Part shown: piece by piece, positions 1 through 6,937 of the stretch | How positions within the stretch are numbered: position 1 is the stretch's first letter | Layout: the number at the start of each line of letters is the position of its first letter | Origin: Pseudomonas moorei | GTDB lineage: Bacteria > Pseudomonadota > Gammaproteobacteria > Pseudomonadales > Pseudomonadaceae | Assembly (NCBI RefSeq): GCF_008801475.1 | Contig: NZ_VZPP01000006.1 | Location: 124,001-188,000 of the forward strand | Direction of reading: 5' to 3' | DNA length: 64,000 bases | The notes under the pieces: generated by a model | The model's input: only the letters and a program-made list of their open reading frames with translations | Told to the model about the DNA's origin: nothing | The model's database searches: none | Position numbers and translations under genes: made by a program

Positions 1-1216
1 TGAGGAAGAATTCTTCATAGGCGCAGGACAGGCAATCGTGCATCGGCCCCACGCCCAGTCGGTTGGCCACGACCTCGGCGCCCATGCCGCCGGAACCGTA
101 GTTGATCATGAAGCCATCGCGGGTCGGCTCCAGCACGTGGGCCATGACCGGGTCGGCCCAGTAACCTGGAAACGCCTGGGTCGCGGCGGTTTCATCCTGG
201 AACTGCGAAGCGAAGTCGCGGAAAGGCTCCAGACGATTGGGCAGCGCCGGGTTGCGTTTGCCCACCGATTCCAGCGGATAGGTCGAGGGCGGGAAGCTGC
301 CGTCGGCGTTGCTGCCCATGACGATGGCGTCGCTCTCGCTGGAGATGATTTCGTTGCCGTCGACCATGTTGATGATCGGCGTGCCGGCCTTGCCTTCCCG
401 TATCCAGGGCTGGCGCTGCGGGTAGCGCGCCTGGTAATCGACAATCGGCTGGCCGGCCGGGGTGCGCCCGGTGGTGGCCAGGCGCATCTCTTCTTCGGTC
501 ACGGTGTTGCGGTAGGTGCGACCGCCCTTGGGCACCACCACCACTTCGCCGAACAGCCCGTTGGCGACGTTGCCGGCCGCCCCTTCGCCACCGAAGGTCG
601 CGCCCCGGCTGCTGGCGGCGAATGCGCCTTCACGCTCGGCGTACAAGGTGTAGCTGCGGGTGGCACCGGGCGGGATCAAGGTGTTGGCATTGCGTCCGGT
701 GAACGATGCGATGTCGTCGATGGTGTTGACCGCTTGCATGCCGTTGACCTGAAAACCGACATGGCGGTCAGTGACCTGTTCATCGACCTTGAAGGCATTT
801 TCGTTGCCGACTTCGACTTCGCCCTCCACTCCGCCATTTTCGTGGGAACCGGGGTTGGCCTGATAGGCCAGGAGGTTCTGCAGATTGATGGTCAGGCAAT
901 CACCGGCGGCGACCCGCAGTACCAGCGGACGCGGACGCTTGTCGGGACGCAGCGACACCTTGCCCGGCACTGCGGCGCCGCCCTGAGCCAGGGAAATCTC
1001 ATGGTCATCGACCACGTCGCGACGCAACGCGAACATCATGCCGTTGACGTTTTGCGCACCGAGGCGGTTGAACATCAGTGGCTGGTCCAGCGCCACGACG
1101 TTGGCCACCAGGTTGCGCTCACAGCGCACTGCCGCTTCGGCCAGTTCGACGCCGAACATCGAGGCCGCCAGCAGCAACAAATGGAATACGGATGGTGCGT
1201 GGAAAATGCCGGTCAT
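1..1216 (-). CDS. Mn-oxidase-type large multicopper oxidase, N-terminal part (runs off left edge)
   Basis: About 405 codons are open on the minus strand from ATG at 1216 to the window edge, so this is only the N-terminal part. Residues 1-28 look like a Sec signal peptide (hydrophobic LLLLAASMFGVE ending AEA before AVRCERN), which predicts export. The body resembles the very large multicopper oxidases linked to Mn(II) oxidation in Pseudomonas and Leptothrix (MnxG, McoA, MofA). One recognisable stretch is HDCLSCAYEEFFL next to the edge. The HxH copper motifs of these enzymes lie further downstream and are not in the window. A sigma-54 promoter sits about 55 bp upstream of the start, behind a transglycosylase gene and near type II secretion genes, a plausible export route. 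The family call is from memory of conserved segments. Which subfamily (MnxG or McoA) cannot be decided from this part. Confidence 0.72.
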   Translation of the reverse strand, partial: MTGIFHAPSVFHLLLLAASMFGVELAEAAVRCERNLVANVVALDQPLMFNRLGAQNVNGMMFALRRDVVDDHEISLAQGGAAVPGKVSLRPDKRPRPLVLRVAAGDCLTINLQNLLAYQANPGSHENGGVEGEVEVGNENAFKVDEQVTDRHVGFQVNGMQAVNTIDDIASFTGRNANTLIPPGATRSYTLYAEREGAFAASSRGATFGGEGAAGNVANGLFGEVVVVPKGGRTYRNTVTEEEMRLATTGRTPAGQPIVDYQARYPQRQPWIREGKAGTPIINMVDGNEIISSESDAIVMGSNADGSFPPSTYPLESVGKRNPALPNRLEPFRDFASQFQDETAATQAFPGYWADPVMAHVLEPTRDGFMINYGSGGMGAEVVANRLGVGPMHDCLSCAYEEFFL

Positions 1217-1270
1217 GATCACGGGCCTCGCTGTGGATGCTCACAGGGAATAATTCTCGACAACTCCGTT

Positions 1271-1289
1271 GAGCAATCCGCATGCCATA
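1271..1289 (-). promoter_or_regulatory. sigma-54 (-24/-12) promoter of the multicopper oxidase gene
   Basis: On the minus strand the sequence reads TGGCAT-GCGGA-TTGCT, with GG (1286-1285) and GC (1274-1273) separated by exactly 10 bases. This is the spacing and core of an RpoN promoter (TGGCAC-N5-TTGC). The start of transcription would fall near 1262, leaving a leader of roughly 45 nt before ATG at 1216. No other copy with this quality was found near the neighbouring genes. Confidence 0.7.
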
Positions 1290-1337
1290 AAAATTCTGTT
1301 TATTTTTCAGCCAGTTACGATTTTCAGTTGATAGCTC

Positions 1338-1400
1338 GGGGGATAATTCCCCACTTATTCCCCACTTTTTCGCCGGGGCCACCCTGCCCCAATGTTGGGG
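1338..1400. promoter_or_regulatory. Cluster of GGGG/CCCC palindromes, candidate enhancer for the sigma-54 promoter
   Basis: Upstream of the -24 element lie GGGGATAATTCCCC (1339-1352), two ATTCCCC copies 11 bp apart (1346-1352 and 1357-1363), and the perfect palindrome-like CCCCAATGTTGGGG (1387-1400). They sit about 50-115 bp upstream of the -24 element, where an RpoN activator would bind. Related ATTGGGG half-sites occur at 2061-2080 between the transglycosylase and gspG. In P. putida GB-1 Mn oxidation depends on a sigma-54 response regulator (MnxR). Whether these are its sites is inference. Confidence 0.5.
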
Positions 1401-1422
1401 AAAACCACCCCACGGCTTTCGC

Positions 1423-2031
1423 TCACAGTGGGGCATCCGCCGACAAGCCCTGCAGACGCCGGTACTGGCGCAGCACGCTGGGCACATAACGCTGGGTTTC
1501 GGCAAACGGCGGGATCACGCCGCCCCGGCTGAGCACGGCTTGCGGCCCGGCGTTGTAAGCGGCCACGGCGAGGGCGATGTCGTTGTCGAACAGGGTCATC
1601 AACCGCTTGAGATAACGGGCACCGCCCTGGATGTTGGCCTTGGGGTCGTAGACGTCGGTCACGCCCATCTCGCGGGCCGTGTCTGGCATCAACTGCATCA
1701 GGCCACCGGCCCCCTTGGCTGACACCGCACTGGGGTTGTAGGCCGACTCGGTCTTGATCACCGCGTGCAAGAGCGCGGCCGGTAATTCATTGGCCGTGGC
1801 CGCCGCCGACACCAGCTCGGCGTAGGGTTGCGCGGCGATCATCTGCGGCTGTTGATCGAGGCTGACTACCGCCACGGCAGGCTCGTGGATGACCCGTTCA
1901 TAGTGCCGGCCGGGGCGATGGACATTGGACAGGACGAAGTTGCCCTTGGCATCCGTGGACACGAACACATCGGCTTGAGCGACGCCCGCCAGCAGCAGGC
2001 AGCCGAGCATTCCCGTGGTGAGAGTTTTCAT
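1423..2031 (-). CDS. Lytic transglycosylase (SLT family), exported
   Basis: The protein is about 202 aa and starts at ATG 2031, chosen because a strong GGGGAGG Shine-Dalgarno lies 7-8 nt upstream and the first residues form a signal peptide (MKTLTTGMLGCLLLAGVAQA). The open frame extends further upstream but without a ribosome site. The C-terminal half is a Slt domain: catalytic Glu in the TESAYNP motif, GLMQLMPDTAREMGV, and the AYNAGP motif. It cleaves the glycan strands of peptidoglycan and would act in the periplasm. Such enzymes often accompany envelope-spanning machines. Here it lies between the multicopper oxidase and divergent gspG, so a role in local wall remodelling for secretion is a reasonable inference. 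Confidence 0.9.
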   Translation of the reverse strand: MKTLTTGMLGCLLLAGVAQADVFVSTDAKGNFVLSNVHRPGRHYERVIHEPAVAVVSLDQQPQMIAAQPYAELVSAAATANELPAALLHAVIKTESAYNPSAVSAKGAGGLMQLMPDTAREMGVTDVYDPKANIQGGARYLKRLMTLFDNDIALAVAAYNAGPQAVLSRGGVIPPFAETQRYVPSVLRQYRRLQGLSADAPL

Positions 2032-2060
2032 GGTTCCGCCTCCCCTGCCCGGCCCCGAAA

Positions 2061-2080
2061 ATTGGGGGTTATGCCCCAAT
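2061..2080. promoter_or_regulatory. Perfect inverted repeat between transglycosylase and gspG
   Basis: ATTGGGG-GTTATG-CCCCAAT is a perfect 7-6-7 inverted repeat lying about 30 bp upstream of the transglycosylase start and 158 bp upstream of gspG. Its half-site recurs in the palindromes upstream of the multicopper oxidase promoter (CCCCAAT at 1387-1393). A shared regulator acting on both intergenic regions is inferred. Confidence 0.5.
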
Positions 2081-2237
2081 GGCCAGTCGTGAATCAGGCA
2101 TACGCAAGCACTGTGCCGAAAGCGCAGAAGCCCGTGGCACGCGGGGTACAGGAGGATGCCAAGGGCTTCGCCGGCCCTTTGCATGGCAATTGCATAAGGC
2201 GTTGTTGCGACCCTTCTGCCGACTGTGTGAGGTCATC

Positions 2238-2672
2238 ATGAATCAGCGTCTGTGTTTCGCCCCGCGTGCCCAACGCGGCTTCACCTTGCTCGAATTGTTG
2301 GTGGTGCTGGTGGTGCTCGGGTTGTTGGCCGGCATCGTCGCGCCGAAGTACTTTGCGCAACTGGGCCGTTCCGAAGTGAAAGTGGCCAAGGCGCAAATAG
2401 AAGGACTGGGCAAGGCCCTGGACCTGTATCGCCTCGAAGTCGGCCATTACCCATCGACCGAACAGGGCTTGCAGGCGTTGGTCACCGCGCCCAGTGATGA
2501 ACCCCACTGGACCGGTCCTTACTTGCAGAAAAAGCTGCCGCAGGATCCGTGGGGCCGTAACTACACCTACCGCTACCCTGGCGAAAACGGCGAGTACGAC
2601 CTGCTGTCCCTGGGCAAGGACGGGCAACCCGGCGGCGAAGGCGAGAACGCTGAAATCACCAGTTGGCAGTGA
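2238..2672 (+). CDS. gspG: Type II secretion major pseudopilin GspG
   Basis: The protein is 144 aa, the usual GspG length. The start at ATG 2238 is supported by GTGAGG upstream and by the prepilin leader: 14 residues ending RG, then FTLLE with the +5 Glu, then a hydrophobic N-terminal helix (LLVVLVVLGLLAGIVAPKYF). The C-terminal part carries the GspG features YPSTEQGLQALV, LPQDPWG and a SLGKDGQPGGEG loop of the kind that binds calcium. Prepilin peptidase would cut after Gly14, and the product would build the pseudopilus of a type II secretion system. It is followed by gspF. The other secretion genes are not in the window and may lie beyond the multicopper oxidase or elsewhere. Confidence 0.93.
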   Translation: MNQRLCFAPRAQRGFTLLELLVVLVVLGLLAGIVAPKYFAQLGRSEVKVAKAQIEGLGKALDLYRLEVGHYPSTEQGLQALVTAPSDEPHWTGPYLQKKLPQDPWGRNYTYRYPGENGEYDLLSLGKDGQPGGEGENAEITSWQ

Positions 2673-2686
2673 CGGAAATGGCCACC

Positions 2687-3874
2687 ATGCGATTTCATCT
2701 CAAAGCCGTCGGCAAGACCGGCGTGGTTTCCATGACCGTCGAGGCGCCCGGTCACAGCGAGGCGCGGCGCATCGCCGAAGACCAGGGCCTGCGGGTGGTC
2801 AGCCTGCACGCCGAACGTCATTGGCGGGCGCTGCGCTTGAAACAGCGCGAGACGTTCAACCTGGTGTTGTTCAGCCAGGAACTGACCACCTTGCTCAATG
2901 CCGGCCTGCCATTGATCGATGCCCTGGAAAGCCTGGCGGAAAAAGAAACCGCGCCCCAGGCCCGTAAGACCCTGAGCGAGCTGGTGCGTCTGCTTTATGA
3001 AGGCAAATCGTTTTCCCAGGCGTTGGCCCAGTTGTCGGCGGTGTTCCCGCCGTTGTATGTGGCCCTGGTGCAGTCCAGCGAGAAGACCGGTGCCGTGGGC
3101 GAAGCCCTGGGCCGCTATGTCAGCTATCGCCAACGCATGGACGAGGTTCGCCAGAAGATCATCAGCGCGTCGATTTACCCCATGCTGTTGCTGGTGGTGG
3201 GCGGTGGCGTGGTGCTGTTTCTGATGGGCTATGTGGTGCCGCGCTTCAGCCTTGTGTTCGAGGGGCTGGGGTCGAACCTGCCGTGGTTGTCGCAGATCCT
3301 GATGAGCAGCGGCATGTTCCTGCACGCCCATCAGGGCGAGTTCTTCGCTGCTTTGCTGGCCATCATCGTCACCCTGGCGCTGCTCAAGCGCCAACCGGCC
3401 TTTCGTCGGGGCGTGGACCGCTTGATCGAAAAACTCCCGGCGGTGCACCAGCGCATTTTCATGTACGAACTGGCGCGCTTCTACCGCTCCCTGGGGATCC
3501 TCTTGCAGGGCGGCATTCCTCTGGTCACCGCCATGGGCATGGTCCGGGGCCTGCTCACCGTGGCCTCGCGCACACGGCTGGACCAGGCCTGCGAACGGGT
3601 ACGCGAGGGGCAATCGCTGTCGACGGCACTGGAGCTCAATCAACTGGTGACCCCGGTGTCCCTGCGCTTGCTGCGCGCCGGTGAACAGTCCGGCAACCTC
3701 GGGCAGATGATGGAGCGCAGCGCCGACTTCTACGACGAAGAAATCAGCCGCTGGATCGAATGGTTCGTGCGCTTGTTCGAACCCTTGCTGATGACCTTCA
3801 TCGGCCTGTTGATCGGGGTGATCGTGATCCTGATGTACATCCCCATTTTCGAGCTGGCCTCGAGCATTCATTGA
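2687..3874 (+). CDS. gspF: Type II secretion inner-membrane platform protein GspF
   Basis: This is a GspF/PilC family protein of about 395 aa. Two cytoplasmic T2SSF domains (roughly residues 60-180 and 265-385) alternate with three membrane spans, at about 160-190 (MLLLVVGGGVVLFLMGYVV), 210-235 and 365-390. It links the secretion ATPase to the pseudopilus in the inner membrane. The open frame overlaps the end of gspG through a TTG at 2663 and an ATG at 2678. ATG 2687 (MRFHLKAVG) was chosen because it has ACGGAA about 9 nt upstream and matches the usual GspF N-terminus. The true start could be 2678. It is translationally close to gspG, so one transcript is likely. Confidence 0.9.
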   Translation: MRFHLKAVGKTGVVSMTVEAPGHSEARRIAEDQGLRVVSLHAERHWRALRLKQRETFNLVLFSQELTTLLNAGLPLIDALESLAEKETAPQARKTLSELVRLLYEGKSFSQALAQLSAVFPPLYVALVQSSEKTGAVGEALGRYVSYRQRMDEVRQKIISASIYPMLLLVVGGGVVLFLMGYVVPRFSLVFEGLGSNLPWLSQILMSSGMFLHAHQGEFFAALLAIIVTLALLKRQPAFRRGVDRLIEKLPAVHQRIFMYELARFYRSLGILLQGGIPLVTAMGMVRGLLTVASRTRLDQACERVREGQSLSTALELNQLVTPVSLRLLRAGEQSGNLGQMMERSADFYDEEISRWIEWFVRLFEPLLMTFIGLLIGVIVILMYIPIFELASSIH

Positions 3875-3908
3875 GCCCTGGCAGCGGGACTGGCAGCGCG
3901 ATGGGCGA

Positions 3909-4005
3909 TTTATCGAGTTTGTAAATGAATAAAGCCGGACGTTGAGGTGTTTATCGACGGTTCCTGCTGAATAAAGCAATGCATTGCATTGTTTATCAAC
4001 GTTCC
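3909..4005 (+). promoter_or_regulatory. Phased direct repeats upstream of the Gly/Asp/His-rich gene
   Basis: TTTATCRA occurs at 3909-3916, 3950-3957 and 3992-3999, steps of 41 and 42 bp, which is four helical turns. GAATAAAGC occurs at 3927-3935 and 3969-3977, also 42 bp apart. A GCAATGCATTGC palindrome lies at 3976-3987. The same-face arrangement suggests binding sites for a regulator of the gene at 4029. The factor is unknown. Confidence 0.4.
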
Positions 4006-4028
4006 ACCTGAAGAAGACGGAGATCGAT

Positions 4029-4568
4029 ATGCACATGAACAAGCTCATGCTGGCGGTTGCTATTGGCGCAGTTCTGTCGGCGTCTACCGTACTGATTCCG
4101 GACAACCTGTCCGGGGTTTCGAGTGCTCACGCAAAAGAAGGGGGTAGTGGTGGAGGGGGTGGCGGCCATGGTGGTGGCGGTGGCGGCGGTGGCGGTGGCG
4201 GTGGCGGCGGTGGTGGCGGTAACGGTGGAAGCGGTGGCGGCGGTAATGGTGGTAGCGGCAGTGGCCACGGTGGAAGTGGCAGCAACAGCGGCAGCGACCA
4301 TGGCTCGGGACACAGCGGCAGCACAGCCTCCTCCAACTCGGGACGCAGCAGCACTCACGCGGAACCGGGTGATGACCATGGGGTACATCGTAGCGGCGAG
4401 ATAGGCGACGACCACGGGGTTCATCGTAGCGGCGAGATAGGCGACGACCACGGGGTCCATCGCGCTGGCGAAATCGGGGATGATCACGGCGTTCACGCCA
4501 ATGGTGAAGTGGGTGACGATCACGGCGTGCATGTGGGTGGCGAAGCAGGCGATGACAAACGGACCTGA
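4029..4568 (+). CDS. Exported glycine-rich protein with Asp/His 12-residue repeats
   Basis: The protein is 179 aa, starting at ATG 4029 with GGAG 8 nt upstream. An ATG-containing frame extends to 3984 but has no ribosome site. Residues 1-35 form a signal peptide ending AHA. Then follows about 70 residues of mostly Gly with Ser, His and Asn. The C-terminal 70 residues are five copies of a 12-residue repeat built on GDDHGVHxxGE, followed by a broken sixth (GDDKRT). Regularly spaced Asp-Asp-His and His are a plausible divalent-metal surface. No family was recognised. Lying downstream of gspGF and close to a Mn-oxidase-type gene, it could be a secreted metal-binding or mineral-templating partner. 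That role is inference. Confidence 0.75.
   Translation: MHMNKLMLAVAIGAVLSASTVLIPDNLSGVSSAHAKEGGSGGGGGGHGGGGGGGGGGGGGGGGGNGGSGGGGNGGSGSGHGGSGSNSGSDHGSGHSGSTASSNSGRSSTHAEPGDDHGVHRSGEIGDDHGVHRSGEIGDDHGVHRAGEIGDDHGVHANGEVGDDHGVHVGGEAGDDKRT
4368..4556 (+). repeat. In-frame 36-nt tandem repeats inside the Asp/His-rich gene
   Basis: Repeat units begin at 4395, 4431, 4467, 4503 and 4539 with a 36-nt period, preceded by a diverged unit. The first copies are nearly identical in DNA (GGCGAGATAGGCGACGACCA) and later ones drift mainly at third positions. This points to recent in-frame expansion under protein-level selection rather than a CRISPR or intergenic repeat. Confidence 0.85.
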
Positions 4569-4590
4569 CATTTACTCATCAACACACGAT

Positions 4591-4770
4591 CTGTGGGAGC
4601 TGGCTTGTCGGGGCGTCGCATCGCAGCGAAGGCGGTGGGTCAGGCACCATCGATGCTGGATGTGCGGGCCCCATCGCGGGCAAGCCACGCTCCCACAGTT
4701 TTATGGGCAGTCACACATTTGTGTATATGCCCAAAATCCCCTGCGGGAGCTGGCTTGTCGGCGAACGCGG
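4591..4770. repeat. REP-type inverted repeats filling the gene-end gap
   Basis: CTGTGGGAGCTGGCTTG at 4591-4607 pairs with CAAGCCACGCTCCCACAG at 4681-4698, forming a typical Pseudomonas REP doublet with about 73 bases between the arms. A third single REP half (GCGGGAGCTGGCTTGTCGG) follows at 4743-4761. The element occupies the space between the Gly-rich gene and the convergent LysR gene. Confidence 0.75.
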
Positions 4771-4774
4771 CGTG

Positions 4775-5692
4775 TCAGGCGCCCTCCCTATTGAAGGGGC
4801 TGTCCCCATTACTCTGATCCAGCCGCTCGCGCAAAAACTCGATCAACGCCTGCACCGGTCGCGATGACTGGCGGTGTTGCGGGTAGACCGCCGACAGCGT
4901 CAGCGGCTCGGGTCGAAACTCATCCAGCACCGGCACCAGCCGCCCGTCCTTCAATGCCGAACCGACAATGAACGTCGGCAGGTACGTAATGCCCATTCCC
5001 GCAATCGCTGCGTCCTTGAGCAACTCGCCGTTGTTGACCCGCATGCGCCCGGTGACGTTGACGGCCAGCGGCTTGCCCTGCCCTGCGAAACGCCATTGCA
5101 CCTGGCGGCCGTGGCCGTAAGGCAGGCAGTCATGGTTGTGCAAGTCTTCGGGTTTGAGTGGCGTGCCACGCTCGCTCAGGTAAGCGGGACTGGCGCAATA
5201 CACGCGCTGGATGGAAGCGATGCGCCGCGCGATCAGCGTCGAGTCTTCAAGAATGCCGATGCGCAGCGCCAGGTCGTAGCCCTCGCCGAGCAAGTCCACC
5301 GGCCGGTCGCTCAAATCCACTTCCACCGTGACCTCGCGGTAGCGCTGCAAAAAAACCGGCAACAAGCACCCCAGATGGGCCAACGCAAACGACAGCGGCG
5401 CGCTGACGCGAAGGGTGCCGCGCGGTTCGGTGGTCTGGCCGGCGATGCCCTGCTCCACTTGCTCGACCTCGCCCAGCAAGCGTAGGGCCGACTCGTAATA
5501 ACTCTGCCCCAGGGGCGTGACGTCCAGTCGCCGGGTCGAACGATTGAGCAATCGCACGCCGAGGCGCTCTTCAAGTTGCATCAAGCGCCGACTGACAAAT
5601 TGCTTGGACAGCCCCAGTTGATCGGCAGCGGCCGTAAAGCTGCCGGAGTCCATCACCTGGCAAAAAATACGCATATCTTCGAAGGGGTTCAT
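4775..5692 (-). CDS. LysR-family transcriptional regulator
   Basis: The protein is 305 aa, a standard LTTR length. The start MNPFEDM at 5692 was chosen over an upstream in-frame ATG because LTTR helix-turn-helix domains begin within a few residues of the N-terminus (MRIFCQVMDSGSFTAAADQL, then SKQFVSRRLMQLEERLG). The rest is a periplasmic-binding-like effector domain. It is divergent from the esterase at 5852. The intergenic region holds GTTAAACGCTTTATAAC (5712-5728), an imperfect palindrome of the kind LTTRs bind. It probably controls the esterase and itself. The inducer is unknown. Confidence 0.9.
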   Translation of the reverse strand: MNPFEDMRIFCQVMDSGSFTAAADQLGLSKQFVSRRLMQLEERLGVRLLNRSTRRLDVTPLGQSYYESALRLLGEVEQVEQGIAGQTTEPRGTLRVSAPLSFALAHLGCLLPVFLQRYREVTVEVDLSDRPVDLLGEGYDLALRIGILEDSTLIARRIASIQRVYCASPAYLSERGTPLKPEDLHNHDCLPYGHGRQVQWRFAGQGKPLAVNVTGRMRVNNGELLKDAAIAGMGITYLPTFIVGSALKDGRLVPVLDEFRPEPLTLSAVYPQHRQSSRPVQALIEFLRERLDQSNGDSPFNREGA

Positions 5693-5851
5693 TGTCACAT
5701 CCCGGTTGACAGTTAAACGCTTTATAACGGCTTTTTCCCGTTTCGGCACCCTATTAATCTGTGCTCACGGTGTTGCCGAGGCCTGAATCGCCCAGCCACC
5801 AGCAACCTGAACCCAGGTACTCAACGTCCAAGAATTCAAAAAGGATTTGCC

Positions 5852-6871
5852 ATGAACATCGTCAAGAAAACCCTGACCGCTTCCCTCCTCGCCCTGTCCA
5901 TCGGCAATGCATTCGCCGCGGGCAGCCCCGGTGTCGAACACAACACCCAGGCCTTCCTCGAAACCCTTGCTGCCGGTGGTGGCAAACCGCTGGAGCAACT
6001 GAGCCCGAAAGACGCCCGTGCGGTGCTGACCGGCGCCCAGGCCTCGGTGAAAGTGGACCTGTCCGGTGTCGAGGTGAGCGACCGGGCGATCACGGTCGAT
6101 GGCCAGACCCTCAAACTCAAAGTCGTGCGTCCGGCCCATGTAAAAGGTGAGTTGCCCGTGTTCATGTTCTTCCACGGTGGCGGTTGGGTACTGGGCGACT
6201 TCCCGACACACCAGCGGCTGATTCGCGATCTGGTGGTGGGTTCCGGTGCCGTGGCGGTGTATGTCGACTACACACCCTCGCCTGAAGCGCATTACCCGAC
6301 CGCAATCAACCAGGCCTACGCCGCGACCCGTTGGGTGGCCGAACACGGCAAGGAGATCGGCGTCGATGGCCAGCGCCTGGGCGTGGCCGGCAACAGCGTC
6401 GGCGGCAACATGGCCGCGGTCGTTGCCTTGATGGCCAAGGAACAGAAAACCCCGGCACTGCGCTTTCAGTTATTGATGTGGCCGGTGACCAACGCGCAGT
6501 TCGACACGGGCTCCTACCAGCAATTTGCCGAGGGCCACTTCCTGACCAAGGGCATGATGCAGTGGTTCTGGGACAACTACACCACCGACAAGGCCGAGCG
6601 TGCGCAGATCCACGCCTCGCCGCTCAAGGCCACCGCCGAACAGCTTAAAGGCCTGCCCGCTGCCCTGGTGCAGACGGCCGAGTTCGACGTCTTGCGCGAT
6701 GAAGGCGAAGCCTATGCCCGTCACCTCGACGCGGCGGGCGTGCCGGTCACGGCGGTGCGCTACAACGGCATGATCCATGACTTCGGCCTGTTGAATCCGC
6801 TGAGCCGGATTCCAGAAGTCCAGGCAGCGGTGCGCCAGGCAGCACTGGAGCTCAAGACACACTTGAACTGA
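5852..6871 (+). CDS. Exported alpha/beta hydrolase, hormone-sensitive-lipase-type esterase
   Basis: The 339-aa protein begins with a signal peptide (MNIVKKTLTASLLALSIGNAFA), so it acts in the periplasm or outside. The HGGGWVLGDF oxyanion motif near residue 108, the nucleophile motif GNSVGG near 180, an Asp in EFDVLRDEGE near 278 and a His in MIHDFG near 308 give a complete catalytic triad of the HSL/Aes (esterase family IV) type. It would hydrolyse short-chain carboxylic esters. The substrate is unknown. It is divergent from a LysR regulator and ends at a clear terminator. Confidence 0.88.
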   Translation: MNIVKKTLTASLLALSIGNAFAAGSPGVEHNTQAFLETLAAGGGKPLEQLSPKDARAVLTGAQASVKVDLSGVEVSDRAITVDGQTLKLKVVRPAHVKGELPVFMFFHGGGWVLGDFPTHQRLIRDLVVGSGAVAVYVDYTPSPEAHYPTAINQAYAATRWVAEHGKEIGVDGQRLGVAGNSVGGNMAAVVALMAKEQKTPALRFQLLMWPVTNAQFDTGSYQQFAEGHFLTKGMMQWFWDNYTTDKAERAQIHASPLKATAEQLKGLPAALVQTAEFDVLRDEGEAYARHLDAAGVPVTAVRYNGMIHDFGLLNPLSRIPEVQAAVRQAALELKTHLN

Positions 6872-6880
6872 GTCCTGTAG

Positions 6881-6907
6881 AAAGCCTGCCCTCGGGCAGG
6901 CTTTTTT
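6881..6907 (+). terminator. Rho-independent terminator after the esterase
   Basis: AAGCCTGCC-CTC-GGGCAGGCTTTTTT is a stem of about 9 bp followed by a T-run, 10 nt after the esterase stop codon. Confidence 0.9.
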
Positions 6908-6937
6908 CGGTCCGCCCTTTTTAAATGGAGTTTGCCC

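Noticed and set aside
38..1489. A 483-codon plus-strand open frame
   Set aside because: It is antisense to the multicopper oxidase, has low-complexity His/Gln/Gly composition typical of GC-rich antisense frames, no ribosome site, and no recognisable domain.
2205..2222. A second GG-N10-GC element on the minus strand before the transglycosylase
   Set aside because: The flanking bases do not fit (CGGCAG and TCGCA), and it lies about 175 bp from the start, so it is likely chance.
2573..4105. A 510-codon minus-strand open frame opposite gspG/gspF
   Set aside because: GspG and GspF are unambiguous on the plus strand, and the antisense frame is His/Gln-rich without motifs.
4368..4556. 36-nt tandem repeats as a CRISPR array
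   Set aside because: There are no spacers; the repeats are contiguous, in frame and code for GDDHGVH units of a signal-peptide protein.
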